Of a stretch of 64,000 nucleotides of DNA, positions 23,632 to 32,963 are shown one piece after another. The notes beneath the pieces are model-generated. The model was not told where the DNA came from and ran no database searches. It saw only the letters and a program-made list of their open reading frames with translations. Position numbers and translations under genes: made by a program. Every line of letters begins with the position of its first letter. Position 1 is the first letter of the stretch. The DNA is taken from NCBI GenBank assembly GCA_013821455.1, contig JACDGS010000009.1, positions 1-64,000 of the forward strand, in the 5' to 3' direction. The stretch comes from Chthoniobacterales bacterium. GTDB taxonomy: Bacteria; Verrucomicrobiota; Verrucomicrobiia; Chthoniobacterales; UBA10450.

Positions 23632-25037
23632 TCTCGCTGGCGCTCTGCGTAGCGTTAAGCACCATCCTGATCGCCGGCGCCGGCGTGCACTTACTTCTGG
23701 TTGGCGATCGGGTAAGACTAAATATTGTCGAGCTACTTTGCTTCGCCTGGCTTTTCGGGACCGGTAGCCTTTCCATCCTTCTCTGGGCGGGCGGCTTCTT
23801 TTTTCATGGCGCCGCCCTGCAGGTTGTGGTGACCACTTCCCTTCTCGCTCTCGGGCTCTTGGGTTGGAGAAAGGCGCGCCGCCGTCTCGTTGTGCTTTAC
23901 TTTCCCGAGCTGAATAACACCACCCGGTTGCTAGGACTGATTCTGGCCGTCGAGATGATGTTGATCGTCCTTTACTCGTTAGGCACTCCTTTGCAGTTGG
24001 ATGGTTCTTTGAACTGGGAAATCAAAGCTCGCTTCGCCTTTCTTAACGACGGCGTGATGCCAGCCAGTTACTTTGGTCAACCTACGCAAGCGGATAGTCA
24101 TCCCGAATATCCGCTTTTCATCCCCATGGTTCAGCTCTGGCTTTATCTCTGGCTCGGCGCCGCCCATCAAGTCTGGGCGAAACTTATCTTTCCTATCTAT
24201 GGCGCAACCGGTGCGGCGCTGCTGGCGCTATACGGCGCGCGCCTTTCCCAGCGGCGCTGGGCCGGTTTGCTCGCCGCGGCTCTTGCTTTTCTGGTGCCGC
24301 GTCTGGCCGGTGGATGGGGTGGAGTCACGGGCGGCTATCCCGACTTCGCGCTCGCGGTTCTCTATCTCGCATGCATCAGTAACTTGATCTTTTATCTTAA
24401 GACCAATTGCGATGACTACTTTCGCATCTATGCCGCGGGACTCGCGCTTCTTCCATGGTTAAAGCGGGACGGACTTATTCTTTGGGCGGTGGCGCTACTT
24501 TGCGGAATCGCCGTCATAAAACCCGGCCGCAAATGGCTCGGCTTTCTTCCCGGCCCGGTCATTCTTGTGCTCTGGCAGTTATACCTCAGAAGCGTGGGCG
24601 CGACACCGCCTCATGACTTCATTCCTGTTACCTTCGCTACTTTCATTTCTCATCTCGATCGCGCGCGATTTATCTGGCACGCGCTGGTAACGAACCTCCT
24701 TGACCTCAGACAATGGAGTATCTTTTGGTTGCTGGTCGCGGTGGCGTTCGCTTACCAAACCTGGCGCGCGCGCGATAAGTCGTCACTTGTTATCTTCAGC
24801 GCGCTGGTGTTGCCCATTGTTCTTTATAGCAGCACTTATCTTTTCAGCTCCTGGCCGGATTACCGTGTGCACATTCATAGCTCACTCTCGCGCCTGCTTA
24901 TTCACGTCGCCTTACTCGGCTGGCTGGTCGTTGCCTGGGCTTCGAAAGGACTGGCGCCTCAGCCTCGCCGAAGCAAAACGCCTTCCAGGCCGGCGATAAG
25001 TTTTGCGGAAGCGACTTATTGGAAGTCTAACTGCTAA
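23628..25037 (+). CDS. Polytopic membrane protein, glycosyltransferase-39-like layout
   Basis: The 469-residue protein has about 11-12 helices. An extracytoplasmic loop between early helices contains LQLDGSLNWEIKARFAFLND and DSHPEYPLFIPMVQLWLY, the sort of acidic and aromatic loop seen in lipid-linked sugar transferases (GT-C fold). No diagnostic DxD is certain. It is coupled to the preceding gene and followed 85 bases later by a GT2 enzyme, which may supply a polyprenyl-phosphate sugar. Function is inferred from fold only. Confidence 0.65.
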   Translation: MISLALCVALSTILIAGAGVHLLLVGDRVRLNIVELLCFAWLFGTGSLSILLWAGGFFFHGAALQVVVTTSLLALGLLGWRKARRRLVVLYFPELNNTTRLLGLILAVEMMLIVLYSLGTPLQLDGSLNWEIKARFAFLNDGVMPASYFGQPTQADSHPEYPLFIPMVQLWLYLWLGAAHQVWAKLIFPIYGATGAALLALYGARLSQRRWAGLLAAALAFLVPRLAGGWGGVTGGYPDFALAVLYLACISNLIFYLKTNCDDYFRIYAAGLALLPWLKRDGLILWAVALLCGIAVIKPGRKWLGFLPGPVILVLWQLYLRSVGATPPHDFIPVTFATFISHLDRARFIWHALVTNLLDLRQWSIFWLLVAVAFAYQTWRARDKSSLVIFSALVLPIVLYSSTYLFSSWPDYRVHIHSSLSRLLIHVALLGWLVVAWASKGLAPQPRRSKTPSRPAISFAEATYWKSNC

Positions 25038-25122
25038 CTCCAAAGCCCCGGACTGGCGCAGCTGACAACTGCAACGCGCTGGTCTGCGACTTGCTCACTG
25101 GAATACGGGCCCACGCGCGTCC

Positions 25123-25941
25123 ATGAAAATTTCCGTTGTCATTCCTTGCTACAATGAGCTGGCTACGATCGAGGAGTTAGTCACCGCGGTGCGCACCGCT
25201 CCGGTCGCAGACTTGGAACTCATCGTGGTGGACGATGGCTCGACCGATGGCTCGGTGGAGATTTTGCGCGAGCGCATCTCACTCATCGCCGATCGCGTTC
25301 TCTACCATGCGCGGAATCGCGGCAAAGGCGCGGCCCTTCGCACCGGGATCGCCGCCGCCACCGGCGAAGTCATTCTCATTCAAGATGCCGACCTGGAATA
25401 TAACCCGCAGGAGTATCCGCTCTTGCTCGGACCTATCCTTGCGGGAAAAGCGGATGCCGTCTATGGCTCGCGCTTTGTCGGCGCCCAGCCGCATCGCGTG
25501 GTCTATTTCTGGCACATGGTAGGGAATAAAATACTTACCTTGTTCTCGAATATGTTCACTAACCTAAACCTAACCGATATGGAGACATGCTATAAGGCTT
25601 TTAAGTCTTCTCTTCTTCGGGAGATGAAACTAGAGGAAGACGGTTTCGGTTTCGAACCGGAAGTAACGGCCAAGCTCGCCCGCTCCGGTTGTCGTATCTA
25701 CGAAGTAGGTATTTCCTACGATGGGCGGACTTATCAGGAAGGTAAGAAAGTATCCTGGAAAGATGGATTTAGAGCGTTGCATGTGATCTTGAAGTATAAC
25801 TTACTTCGGCGCGGTCCGTCCCTCCCTCGCCACTGGGAAGTCGAAGCAAAGGATCGAGCCAGACCACCCGGCCTCTGTCCCGCCCCTTCGCCTAACGAAC
25901 AAAGGACTAGGGCGTGGGCGGCGAAGAGGTTGCGGAGCTAA
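25123..25941 (+). CDS. GT2 glycosyltransferase, dolichyl-phosphate-mannose-synthase-like
   Basis: The 272-residue protein has the GT-A family 2 core: [55 protein letters not shown] (DxD-type metal site) and later [10 protein letters not shown] and [12 protein letters not shown]. Enzymes of this type load sugars onto polyprenyl phosphate. The last ~35 residues are Pro/Arg-rich, contain a GCCTAACGA-encoded PNE, and overlap the end of the convergent DUF4340 gene, so the end may be extended. Confidence 0.9.
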   Translation: MKISVVIPCYNELATIEELVTAVRTAPVADLELIVVDDGSTDGSVEILRERISLIADRVLYHARNRGKGAALRTGIAAATGEVILIQDADLEYNPQEYPLLLGPILAGKADAVYGSRFVGAQPHRVVYFWHMVGNKILTLFSNMFTNLNLTDMETCYKAFKSSLLREMKLEEDGFGFEPEVTAKLARSGCRIYEVGISYDGRTYQEGKKVSWKDGFRALHVILKYNLLRRGPSLPRHWEVEAKDRARPPGLCPAPSPNEQRTRAWAAKRLRS

Positions 25942-27754
25942 CCGGCGTCGCGGCAGGAGAGACGTTGCTTGGTGAGGGCTGAGTCAAGGGCAGCTTGCAC
26001 GCGTTCATGTCGGGATTGCTCACGACGAAGGTGTCATCTCGGCCATCGACTTTAGCGAACCACATCGAGTCGTCCGTCTTCTGCCCGATAGTCAACTTAT
26101 GAGTTGTCTTAGGATCAGACTTAGTGGCGAAAGTAAGGACAAGAGTCGGCTTATCGAAACCATGAGCAGAAGTGGTCGCACCAACCCAGCGCACCGCGCG
26201 AAGGGAAGCCAAAGTATTGAGTAAGGACTGCACGTTCTTGTTCTCCACTGCGTCTGTCGTTCTCGCCGATTGCCAGGTTCGGGGGCCGGTGCGCTCATAA
26301 GTTTCCTCGCGCTCCATAACACGGGAGAAGTGCGTAATCTCGTTAGGCTGTAACTTATAGATGGCCAGCTCCTGCCACTGCGCCGGGTCGCTAAAAATCT
26401 GACTTAGAAGCTGACGGCTGACCGCAACGATGAAAGGTTCTTCCCCGACGCGCGCGTAAACATCGCCTTCTTCAGTCTTACCAAAAGCGAGAGTCAGAAA
26501 GGGGTGTTCGCCGGCGGCTGTCTCCGCCGTGTTCTCGGAAGCAAAGGAGCTGAAGGTGAGTTGCAGGGAAGGATGATCGAGACCGTACTTAGGCAGCTCC
26601 GAAGCCGTATCAGCGACGAACTTACTGACCTGCTGCTCGTTCAAAGTATTGAAGAGCCGTCTAACCTCATCACCATTCGCGGGCTCGTTACTCTTACTCA
26701 CAATCGTCCAGGTCTCGCCTTTGCGCGCGAGAACTATCTCAGGCTGACCGGCGCCTTGGATATGAATACGATCAAGTGCGTCGGTTTCCAGCCTAACGAG
26801 ATGATGATCGCGCAAGTCGTTAGGGCGCGCGGCCAGGAGATCTTCGGTCTTTTTCGAAAGCGCATAGATACCGTGGCGCGGCTCGAAGCGGGCATAGATC
26901 TGCTCCTTGTTTTTCTCCGGCGTGGCGCCGAGTTGCAAGGTCTCACCCTGCTTATCGTCGGCGCCGTAGATGGTGATGGAACCGCGCGGCTCGGCTAACC
27001 CATAGGTGTGCAAGTCACCACTGCCATCGCCAATGAACTCTTCAATCCGCGCATTGGTCACTTGGGCGAGGAGATCGCCTATCTTCTGGTCGTCGCCTCG
27101 CGCTTGCAGTGGCTTTACGATTTCCCAATGCTCGTTCTTTTTCGCCAGCTCCATCTCGCCCGCCGGACTTTTGATCACCGCGCGTATCACTTGCGCGGTC
27201 GTTAGGCTGGTAAGTTTGCGATCGCGAAAATCATCGGGTTTCTTCGAGATATCGTTGCGCACGGTTTGACCCGCGATGATGACATCCTTTGCGTCGCCCA
27301 GCCGGACATACATCTCAGCGTTCAGAGCCGCGTCCTTGCCGAAACGAATTTCTGGCGGCGCACCCGGCCCAAGTAACTTGAGTCTTAGCTTCGACTGGGT
27401 GAGGCCAAACTCCGAGAGGTTGCCTTTGTCGATCTTGCCGTCGCCCTTTCCGGAGATCAGGGAAAATTTGCGCCACGATTCGAGATCGGAGAGCAGGTTA
27501 TCGATCGTGGCCGAGTCGGCCTGATCCTTAACTGGCGCGGTCAGTCTCCACTTCCCATTTTCGCGATGTAGCTCTATGCGGTCGTCGCCATTTTGGATGA
27601 TGATGCCTTCCAGCTTCTCGCGCTCGAATGTCAGGACGTTACCGGCCTGTCGCTTTGTCTCCGCCGTGTTCGGTATCTTAATTTCGAAGAACTTGATCCA
27701 GAGACCAAGCGCCACCACCAGCACGAGGAGAATGAGAGTCGTTCTCGTTTTCAT
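25907..27754 (-). CDS. DUF4340-domain protein of a Gld-like ABC operon
   Basis: The 615-residue protein has one N-terminal helix ([19 protein letters not shown]) and a long exported part with repeated beta-rich segments (for example [16 protein letters not shown] and [20 protein letters not shown]), as in DUF4340 proteins. It lies 10 bases after the GldG-like gene and ends a four-gene operon. Its role is unknown; genetic context links it to the ABC exporter. The C-terminal Ser/Pro/Thr-rich tail is low complexity. Confidence 0.85.
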   Translation of the reverse strand: MKTRTTLILLVLVVALGLWIKFFEIKIPNTAETKRQAGNVLTFEREKLEGIIIQNGDDRIELHRENGKWRLTAPVKDQADSATIDNLLSDLESWRKFSLISGKGDGKIDKGNLSEFGLTQSKLRLKLLGPGAPPEIRFGKDAALNAEMYVRLGDAKDVIIAGQTVRNDISKKPDDFRDRKLTSLTTAQVIRAVIKSPAGEMELAKKNEHWEIVKPLQARGDDQKIGDLLAQVTNARIEEFIGDGSGDLHTYGLAEPRGSITIYGADDKQGETLQLGATPEKNKEQIYARFEPRHGIYALSKKTEDLLAARPNDLRDHHLVRLETDALDRIHIQGAGQPEIVLARKGETWTIVSKSNEPANGDEVRRLFNTLNEQQVSKFVADTASELPKYGLDHPSLQLTFSSFASENTAETAAGEHPFLTLAFGKTEEGDVYARVGEEPFIVAVSRQLLSQIFSDPAQWQELAIYKLQPNEITHFSRVMEREETYERTGPRTWQSARTTDAVENKNVQSLLNTLASLRAVRWVGATTSAHGFDKPTLVLTFATKSDPKTTHKLTIGQKTDDSMWFAKVDGRDDTFVVSNPDMNACKLPLTQPSPSNVSPAATPVSSATSSPPTP

Positions 27755-27764
27755 CCTATACTCG

Positions 27765-29273
27765 TTAGGCGCGACGTTTCCACCAGACAGCCAGCCCGAT
27801 CAAGGCGGGCACGAGCGGCAGGAGGACGAGGATGATCCAGCGCAGATTGCGCAGGGCGGCCGGCTCCAGGGTAAAGGTGAGCGTTTGCGGAACCTTCGGC
27901 GCGATACCGATTAATGCTTCGCGACTGAGAAGCCAGTTAATGCTGGCAGAAGAGAAATCCAAACCTTGTTGACCCTGCGTAAGAGCCTCGTCCTGAAGAA
28001 AAGTAGAGTTCGCTACGACGACGAGACGCGCGGAGTTTATCTGCACGCGCTGATCGGCGCTTCCTCCCTTCTCGACCGAAGCAGCGATAGTTAGTGGCTC
28101 ACCATGATCTTTCGCCGGATCGTATTGCAAGAGAGTCTCATTATCCGAATTGAAATCGGTCTCACCCCAGTAACCCTTTTCCGCCTGGGCGAGAGGTGAA
28201 AGATGCAGGTTAGAAGCCGCAGTGGCTGGAGCCGCGGCCAAAGTCACAGAGCTAGTCGGTCCAAGGAAAGGTGCGCGCACATCGGCGATCCGTTGCGTGA
28301 CCGGGTTATCACTCAAGAAATGCGCGACCACATCTCTTACCCGCGCGACCTCCTCGATGCCGGTCTTAACCATGGCCATGAGTCGATCGTTATCCACCGT
28401 GACACCCAGCTCATTAAGGAAGGCCGTCAGCTTGGGTGTCTTAGCCGCAGGATCTACGAGTAGGAAAATGCGCCCGTCCTTATTCCAAAAATCGCGCAGC
28501 ATCTTCATCTCGCGGTCGGAGAAGTCGTACTGCGGGCCGGCGATCATCACTACTTTTACGTCCGTGGGGATGGCCGGCACTTCGAAGAGATTTAGCTCCT
28601 TGAACTGGACGTTTTCGTTCTCGATAAAAGTCTTGAAGATAGAGATCGAACTCGGTGCATTCGCGCTTGCGAGTGGCGGCTCTTTGTGACCGAGGACATA
28701 GCCGACAATGTTCTTCTTTCCTTCGACTACATCGAGGAGCGCGCTGGTGATTGCCTGCTCGCCCTTGAAAGCGGTGATCTGCGCCTCTTCGCCAGTCATC
28801 GGATTACCCTGGCTGGTATCGGCCATTTCCGATGCTTTGACTGTCTTATTACGGTTTTGATAATCGAGAATGAGAACACTTTCGTCAGTGACTACTTTGT
28901 ACTTACCAAGTAACTCTTTGGCTCTCGTTAGGCTGCGTTCGGGATCGACATACTCGACATCGATCTTTCCGCGCGAGGCATATTGGTATTCGGTGAGAAG
29001 ACTCTGGACGTCGCCGGTGAGAGGGTTATTCGAAGCGAAGAAGACAGTCATCCGCACCTTACCCGGGAGGCTGGCGAGGAAGTTCTTCGTCTTGGCGGAG
29101 AGCGCGTATTTCTTATCGCGTGAGTAATCCCACCGCCGGTAGTGTTCGAACGCGAGATAGTTCACCATGGCGGCAAGAACGATGACGATTACGACTTGAA
29201 CGATAACGTTCAGGCCGATCTGAAAACGGTGGATTTTTTTAGGCTGCCTGGGAGAAGAAACGTCGTCGGCCAT
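27765..29273 (-). CDS. GldG-like ABC transporter auxiliary protein
   Basis: The 502-residue protein has an N-terminal helix (NVIVQVVIVIVLAAMVNYLA), a large extracytoplasmic domain (SLPGKVRMTVFFASNNPLTG and later VKVVMIAGPQYDFSDREM) and a C-terminal helix (WIILVLLPLVPALIGLAVWW). This is the layout of the GldG-type partner of gliding/ABC-2 systems. Its stop TAA lies in a TCGTTAGGC copy (27762-27770). It is 3 bases after the permease gene on the same strand. Confidence 0.85.
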   Translation of the reverse strand: MADDVSSPRQPKKIHRFQIGLNVIVQVVIVIVLAAMVNYLAFEHYRRWDYSRDKKYALSAKTKNFLASLPGKVRMTVFFASNNPLTGDVQSLLTEYQYASRGKIDVEYVDPERSLTRAKELLGKYKVVTDESVLILDYQNRNKTVKASEMADTSQGNPMTGEEAQITAFKGEQAITSALLDVVEGKKNIVGYVLGHKEPPLASANAPSSISIFKTFIENENVQFKELNLFEVPAIPTDVKVVMIAGPQYDFSDREMKMLRDFWNKDGRIFLLVDPAAKTPKLTAFLNELGVTVDNDRLMAMVKTGIEEVARVRDVVAHFLSDNPVTQRIADVRAPFLGPTSSVTLAAAPATAASNLHLSPLAQAEKGYWGETDFNSDNETLLQYDPAKDHGEPLTIAASVEKGGSADQRVQINSARLVVVANSTFLQDEALTQGQQGLDFSSASINWLLSREALIGIAPKVPQTLTFTLEPAALRNLRWIILVLLPLVPALIGLAVWWKRRA

Positions 29274-29276
29274 CAG

Positions 29277-30032
29277 TTAGAGCCTCCACTTCCGCGATTG
29301 GAAGGCTTGATAGGTGAAAGTCAGCATAACGATGGTAAGGCTGAGATAGAGGACGACCGGGCGGGTGTCGATCACTCCGCGGGAGAGCGTGCCCATTTGC
29401 TCGATGGCGGAAAAGTAACCGAGTAACTGTCGCGTCTCCGAGCTGATATCGAGGAGAATAAAAGAAACCAACCCAAGGAAGAAGAGCAGCGTGATGGTAG
29501 CGAAGGAAATGATGGCCGCGACGATTTGATTTTTGGTCAGGACAGAAGCGAAACAACCAATCGAGAGATAGAACATTCCTAACAAGAGAAGCATGAGATA
29601 GCCACCGAGATAGGCGCCGGGAGAGCTGGCCGCAGGCTGGTGAGTTATCGCCTGGAAGATGACAAAGTAGAGAAGAGTAGGAATCCAAAGAACGACATAA
29701 AAGAAAAGCGCGCCGAAGTATTTCGAGAGGACGACCTGCCAGTCGCGCACCGGTGCGGTCATGAGAGGCTCGATCGTGCCGAGTTTAAATTCTTCGGAGA
29801 AAAGCCGCATGGTGATAAGGGGGAAAACGAGGACGAAAGCGAACCAGAAAAAGACGGAGTTAAAAAAGGCTTCCTCGACCGAGTAGGGAACCGGTCGCTG
29901 GTTCATGAAGGAAATCTGGAAGTAGAAATCGACGCCGCTAACTAACAGAAAGAAGACGAGGACGGTGTAGGCGATCGGAGAATAGAAGTAACTCCGGATT
30001 TCGCGCGCGAGCAGGGTGAAGAACTTGGTCAT
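29277..30032 (-). CDS. ABC-2 type permease, GldF-like
   Basis: The 251-residue protein has six helices: REIRSYFYSPIAYTVLVFFLL at the start and RLFSEEFKLGTIEPLMTAPV after the second, the latter being the typical ABC-2 permease coupling segment. It is followed by GldG-like and DUF4340 genes and preceded by the ATPase gene, from which a 115-base repeat element separates it. The module is known from gliding in Bacteroidetes, but outside that phylum it serves unknown export functions. Confidence 0.88.
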   Translation of the reverse strand: MTKFFTLLAREIRSYFYSPIAYTVLVFFLLVSGVDFYFQISFMNQRPVPYSVEEAFFNSVFFWFAFVLVFPLITMRLFSEEFKLGTIEPLMTAPVRDWQVVLSKYFGALFFYVVLWIPTLLYFVIFQAITHQPAASSPGAYLGGYLMLLLLGMFYLSIGCFASVLTKNQIVAAIISFATITLLFFLGLVSFILLDISSETRQLLGYFSAIEQMGTLSRGVIDTRPVVLYLSLTIVMLTFTYQAFQSRKWRL

Positions 30033-30060
30033 CTTATTGTTGCGGAACGTCGCAGTAAGT

Positions 30061-30175
30061 TGTCATCCTGAGCGGAGCGAAGGACCTCACAAGCGTTTTT
30101 CGGCGCCGACTTTGCAACCTGTGTCGAGGGACGCTTGCGGGGTCCTTCGCCGCGCTTCGCCGGCTCAGGATGACA
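30061..30175. repeat. GTCATCC(T/C)GAG-type inverted-repeat element, copy 2
   Basis: The ends TGTCATCCTGAG (30061) and CTCAGGATGACA (to 30175) are exact inverted copies, and GGACCTCACAAGCG/CGCTTGCGGGGTCC form an inner pair. It separates the ATPase and permease genes of one operon, so it must be transcribed and could fold in the mRNA. Confidence 0.85.
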
Positions 30176-30203
30176 AGTTGCGATGGCCACGTCTGACTTT
30201 GAG

Positions 30204-31139
30204 TTACGCTTCATCGGGATGGGTGATTTCGACGAAGACGTCTTCCAAGGTGGCTTTGCGCTGGGTGAGTTCTCGCACAATCCATTTGCGGTCACTCGCG
30301 AGTTGAAAAACTTCCGGGCGCGCGTCCGCTCCGGCCTCGACGCGCAGGGAGAAGATCTTCCACTCTCCTTCACTCGTTAGGCTAACATCCTTCACGCCTT
30401 CGATCTTCTTGAGTTGCTCGATGCCGTCGTCGGAGCCTGTTTTCGCTTCCAGAGTTACACCCGTGGCCGTGCGCATTTGATGGAGCAAATTCTCCGGCGT
30501 GTCGCAGGCTTCTATCTTGCCCTTATTAATAATGATGACTCGGCTGCAGGTCATCTCGACTTCGGGTAGGATATGAGTGGAAAGCAGGATGGTATGCTGG
30601 CGGCCAAGGTTCTTGATCAAGTCGCGCACTTGTCGGATCTGGTTAGGATCCAAGCCGCTCGTGGGTTCATCGAGAATGAGTAAGTCCGGCTCATGCACTA
30701 AGGCGTCAGCGAGACCTACTCTTTGCCGATAGCCTTTGGAAAGCGCGCCGATCATCTTCTTCTCGACGTCCTTCAGCCCGCATAACTCTTTCACGTCGCC
30801 GACCCGTTCCTTGATTCGACGATGAGCGACACCTTTAAGTGCGGCGCGGTAATCGAGATACTCAGTAACGCGCATATCGTTATAAAGGGGGACGTTTTCC
30901 GGCATGTAACCAAGGTGCGCCCGCGCCTCGAGTGACTTATCGAAAAGGTCGAACCCGGCAACAGAGGCGCGGCCGGAAGTCGGCGGCATGAAGCTCGAGA
31001 GGATGCGCATGGTTGTGCTCTTGCCCGCGCCGTTCGGCCCGAGAAAACCCATAATCTCTCCTTTGCCGACCTCGAAGGTGAGGTTATCGATCGCGGTCTG
31101 GCCGGCGTAGCGCTTGGTGAGGTTTTCTACCTTGATCAT
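30204..31139 (-). CDS. ABC transporter ATP-binding protein, GldA-like
   Basis: The 311-residue ATPase has Walker A GPNGAGKST, signature LSKGYRQRVGLA, Walker B LLILDEPTSGLDP and the H-loop STHILPEVE. The C-terminal ~80 residues form the accessory domain typical of ABC-2 exporters. It is the first gene of the Gld-like unit and its ATG at 31139 is 64 bases from the end of the HtrA-like gene. Confidence 0.92.
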   Translation of the reverse strand: MIKVENLTKRYAGQTAIDNLTFEVGKGEIMGFLGPNGAGKSTTMRILSSFMPPTSGRASVAGFDLFDKSLEARAHLGYMPENVPLYNDMRVTEYLDYRAALKGVAHRRIKERVGDVKELCGLKDVEKKMIGALSKGYRQRVGLADALVHEPDLLILDEPTSGLDPNQIRQVRDLIKNLGRQHTILLSTHILPEVEMTCSRVIIINKGKIEACDTPENLLHQMRTATGVTLEAKTGSDDGIEQLKKIEGVKDVSLTSEGEWKIFSLRVEAGADARPEVFQLASDRKWIVRELTQRKATLEDVFVEITHPDEA

Positions 31140-31203
31140 CTTTGCGGTGGGTTTTTACTGACAGCGCCAGCGCCCGAAGCGTTGGCATTTTTTTCGAGAA
31201 AAA

Positions 31204-32343
31204 TCAGCGCGCCTGCAAGTTTACCGTCTCCACGCGACGGCTTCTGCCCCCGCGACCTATGATCCCGACCGCCAAATCCACGCTCGATCCGGTGTCGGCG
31301 GGCGCGAGCACGCGCTCGGCTTCCTTCACTGAGTTCACTGCAAATTTCCCGATCTTATAGATGACAAGCCCGCGCTCGATCCCGACTTGATCCGCCGGGC
31401 TACCGGGCTCGACCGAGCTGACGAGGACGCCTTTGCCCGCGATATAGCCGAGGGCGTTAGCGAGATCGGGCGTGAGATCCTGCAGTTGCAAACCGAGCAG
31501 ACGATCGGCGTTGGACGAGCCCGTTTCGACCGCGCTCGATCCCGGGCGCGGCGGCGGTTGCTTCTCGGCGATCTTCTTAAACTCCTCGACGCTTTGCCTA
31601 ACGACATCGGCGGGGATGGCAAAACCGAGACCTTGTGTCGGCACACCCTGCGGAGTGAAAGCCATTTTCGCGGAGCTGATCCCGACGAGGCGGCCGGAAA
31701 GGTCGATCAAGGGACCGCCGCTATTACCAGGATTGATGGCCGCGTCGGTCTGAAGCAGGTCCTTGTAATCGACGTCCTCGATCGTGATCTCGCGCTTTGA
31801 ACCGCTGAGGACGCCGCGGCTGATCGAAGTGCCGTAACCAAGCGCGTTCCCGACGACGATTACTGTTTGGCCGAGGAGGTTCGGTGAGATGTCGTGCAGG
31901 TTAATAAAGGGAAGTGGCTTGTCGCTATCGATTTTGATGAGAGCGAGATCCTTCTTCGGATCGCCGGTGATGTAGCGCGCTTTATAGGTCTTGGTGTCGT
32001 TCGTGATGACTTCGATTTTGAGATCGGCCGCGCGCGCGACGACGTGTTCGTTCGTCACGATGTAGCCTGCGGGATCGACCAGAAAACCGCTGCCCAGACT
32101 TTGCAAAGTCTGGCGCACTTCGCGCGGGCGATTGCGATAAACGCCAAAGAACTGCGCAGCAAAATCGTCCCACGGGTCACGCACTTGTCGCCTAACGATG
32201 CGCTCGGTGTTGATGTTCACCACTGCGGGCAAAACCTTGGCCACCGCCAGAACCGCCGGCTCGGAAGCGGGGTCTGGCGCGGGCGTGTTCTGCGCAAAGG
32301 CGATCGCGGGCAGCGCCACCGCCAAGCAAGCTGCGAGTCTCAT
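31204..32343 (-). CDS. HtrA/DegP-like serine protease with one PDZ domain
   Basis: The 379-residue protein starts with a signal peptide (MRLAACLAVALPAIAFAQ). The trypsin-like domain has all three catalytic residues: His in VTNEHVVA, Asp in KKDLALIK and Ser in NPGNSGGPL. One PDZ domain follows (LGLQLQDLTPDLANALGY, then GVLVSSVEPGSPAD). Family members are periplasmic quality-control proteases. The start overlaps the stop of the upstream nucleotidyltransferase gene by 4 bases. Confidence 0.93.
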   Translation of the reverse strand: MRLAACLAVALPAIAFAQNTPAPDPASEPAVLAVAKVLPAVVNINTERIVRRQVRDPWDDFAAQFFGVYRNRPREVRQTLQSLGSGFLVDPAGYIVTNEHVVARAADLKIEVITNDTKTYKARYITGDPKKDLALIKIDSDKPLPFINLHDISPNLLGQTVIVVGNALGYGTSISRGVLSGSKREITIEDVDYKDLLQTDAAINPGNSGGPLIDLSGRLVGISSAKMAFTPQGVPTQGLGFAIPADVVRQSVEEFKKIAEKQPPPRPGSSAVETGSSNADRLLGLQLQDLTPDLANALGYIAGKGVLVSSVEPGSPADQVGIERGLVIYKIGKFAVNSVKEAERVLAPADTGSSVDLAVGIIGRGGRSRRVETVNLQAR

Positions 32344-32873
32344 GGGTGCTTTTCCTCCAATTGCCTAACGATCTCCTGAGGAATCGCCGAACGCAGCCGC
32401 GGATAGGCCTCCGCCAGACGGAGAAGGTCCAACTCGTCCTTCTTGCGCTTCGTTAGGCGACGTTTCTTATCTTCCCAAGCCCACACTTTCCCCTGAATGA
32501 CATCGGCCAGCGAAGCCACGGGGACTTTTAGACCAAGCACTTCGTTGCTCTCCGCACGTTTGGGAAAATCCTGATAACGCGGGTCTGTGGTGAACTGGAG
32601 GCTCAGTTCGCTCTCAGGTCGGCGGGCATTCACTGAGTGCGCGAAGGTTTGCAAGGCGAAGCCGGATTCGGCGAGAGCTGATGCAACCTTTTGCAGATCG
32701 CTGGCGACGACCACGAAATCCGCATCGACGGTGTATATCGGCTCGACGTAGCAGTTCACCGCTAGCCCACCGATCAAACACCACGGGCCGAAGCCTTCGA
32801 AAATCTCCACCGCGTCCGCGAAATCGCTGGTGCCTCCGTTCGTGACAGATTCGTAAACTTCTTCCGCGGTCAT
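32340..32873 (-). CDS. Nucleotidyltransferase-fold protein (AbiEii/MNT-like)
   Basis: The 177-residue protein has the minimal nucleotidyltransferase pattern: LIGGLAVNCYVEP followed by TVDADFVV, with Gly-Gly and the Asp-x-Asp metal pair, then VASLADVIQGKVWAW as in AbiEii/AbiGii-type domains. Such proteins act as toxins or tRNA/nucleotide modifiers in some systems. No antitoxin gene adjoins; instead its stop overlaps the HtrA-like start. Function unproven. Confidence 0.72.
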   Translation of the reverse strand: MTAEEVYESVTNGGTSDFADAVEIFEGFGPWCLIGGLAVNCYVEPIYTVDADFVVVASDLQKVASALAESGFALQTFAHSVNARRPESELSLQFTTDPRYQDFPKRAESNEVLGLKVPVASLADVIQGKVWAWEDKKRRLTKRKKDELDLLRLAEAYPRLRSAIPQEIVRQLEEKHP

Positions 32874-32963
32874 GCCCGTGCGCTCACTTTGCCGGCGAAC
32901 ATCCGAGCGCGTCCGGGACTGTCAACTTGCCCGGCTGCCAATCGCCGCCAGAGTACCAGTCGT

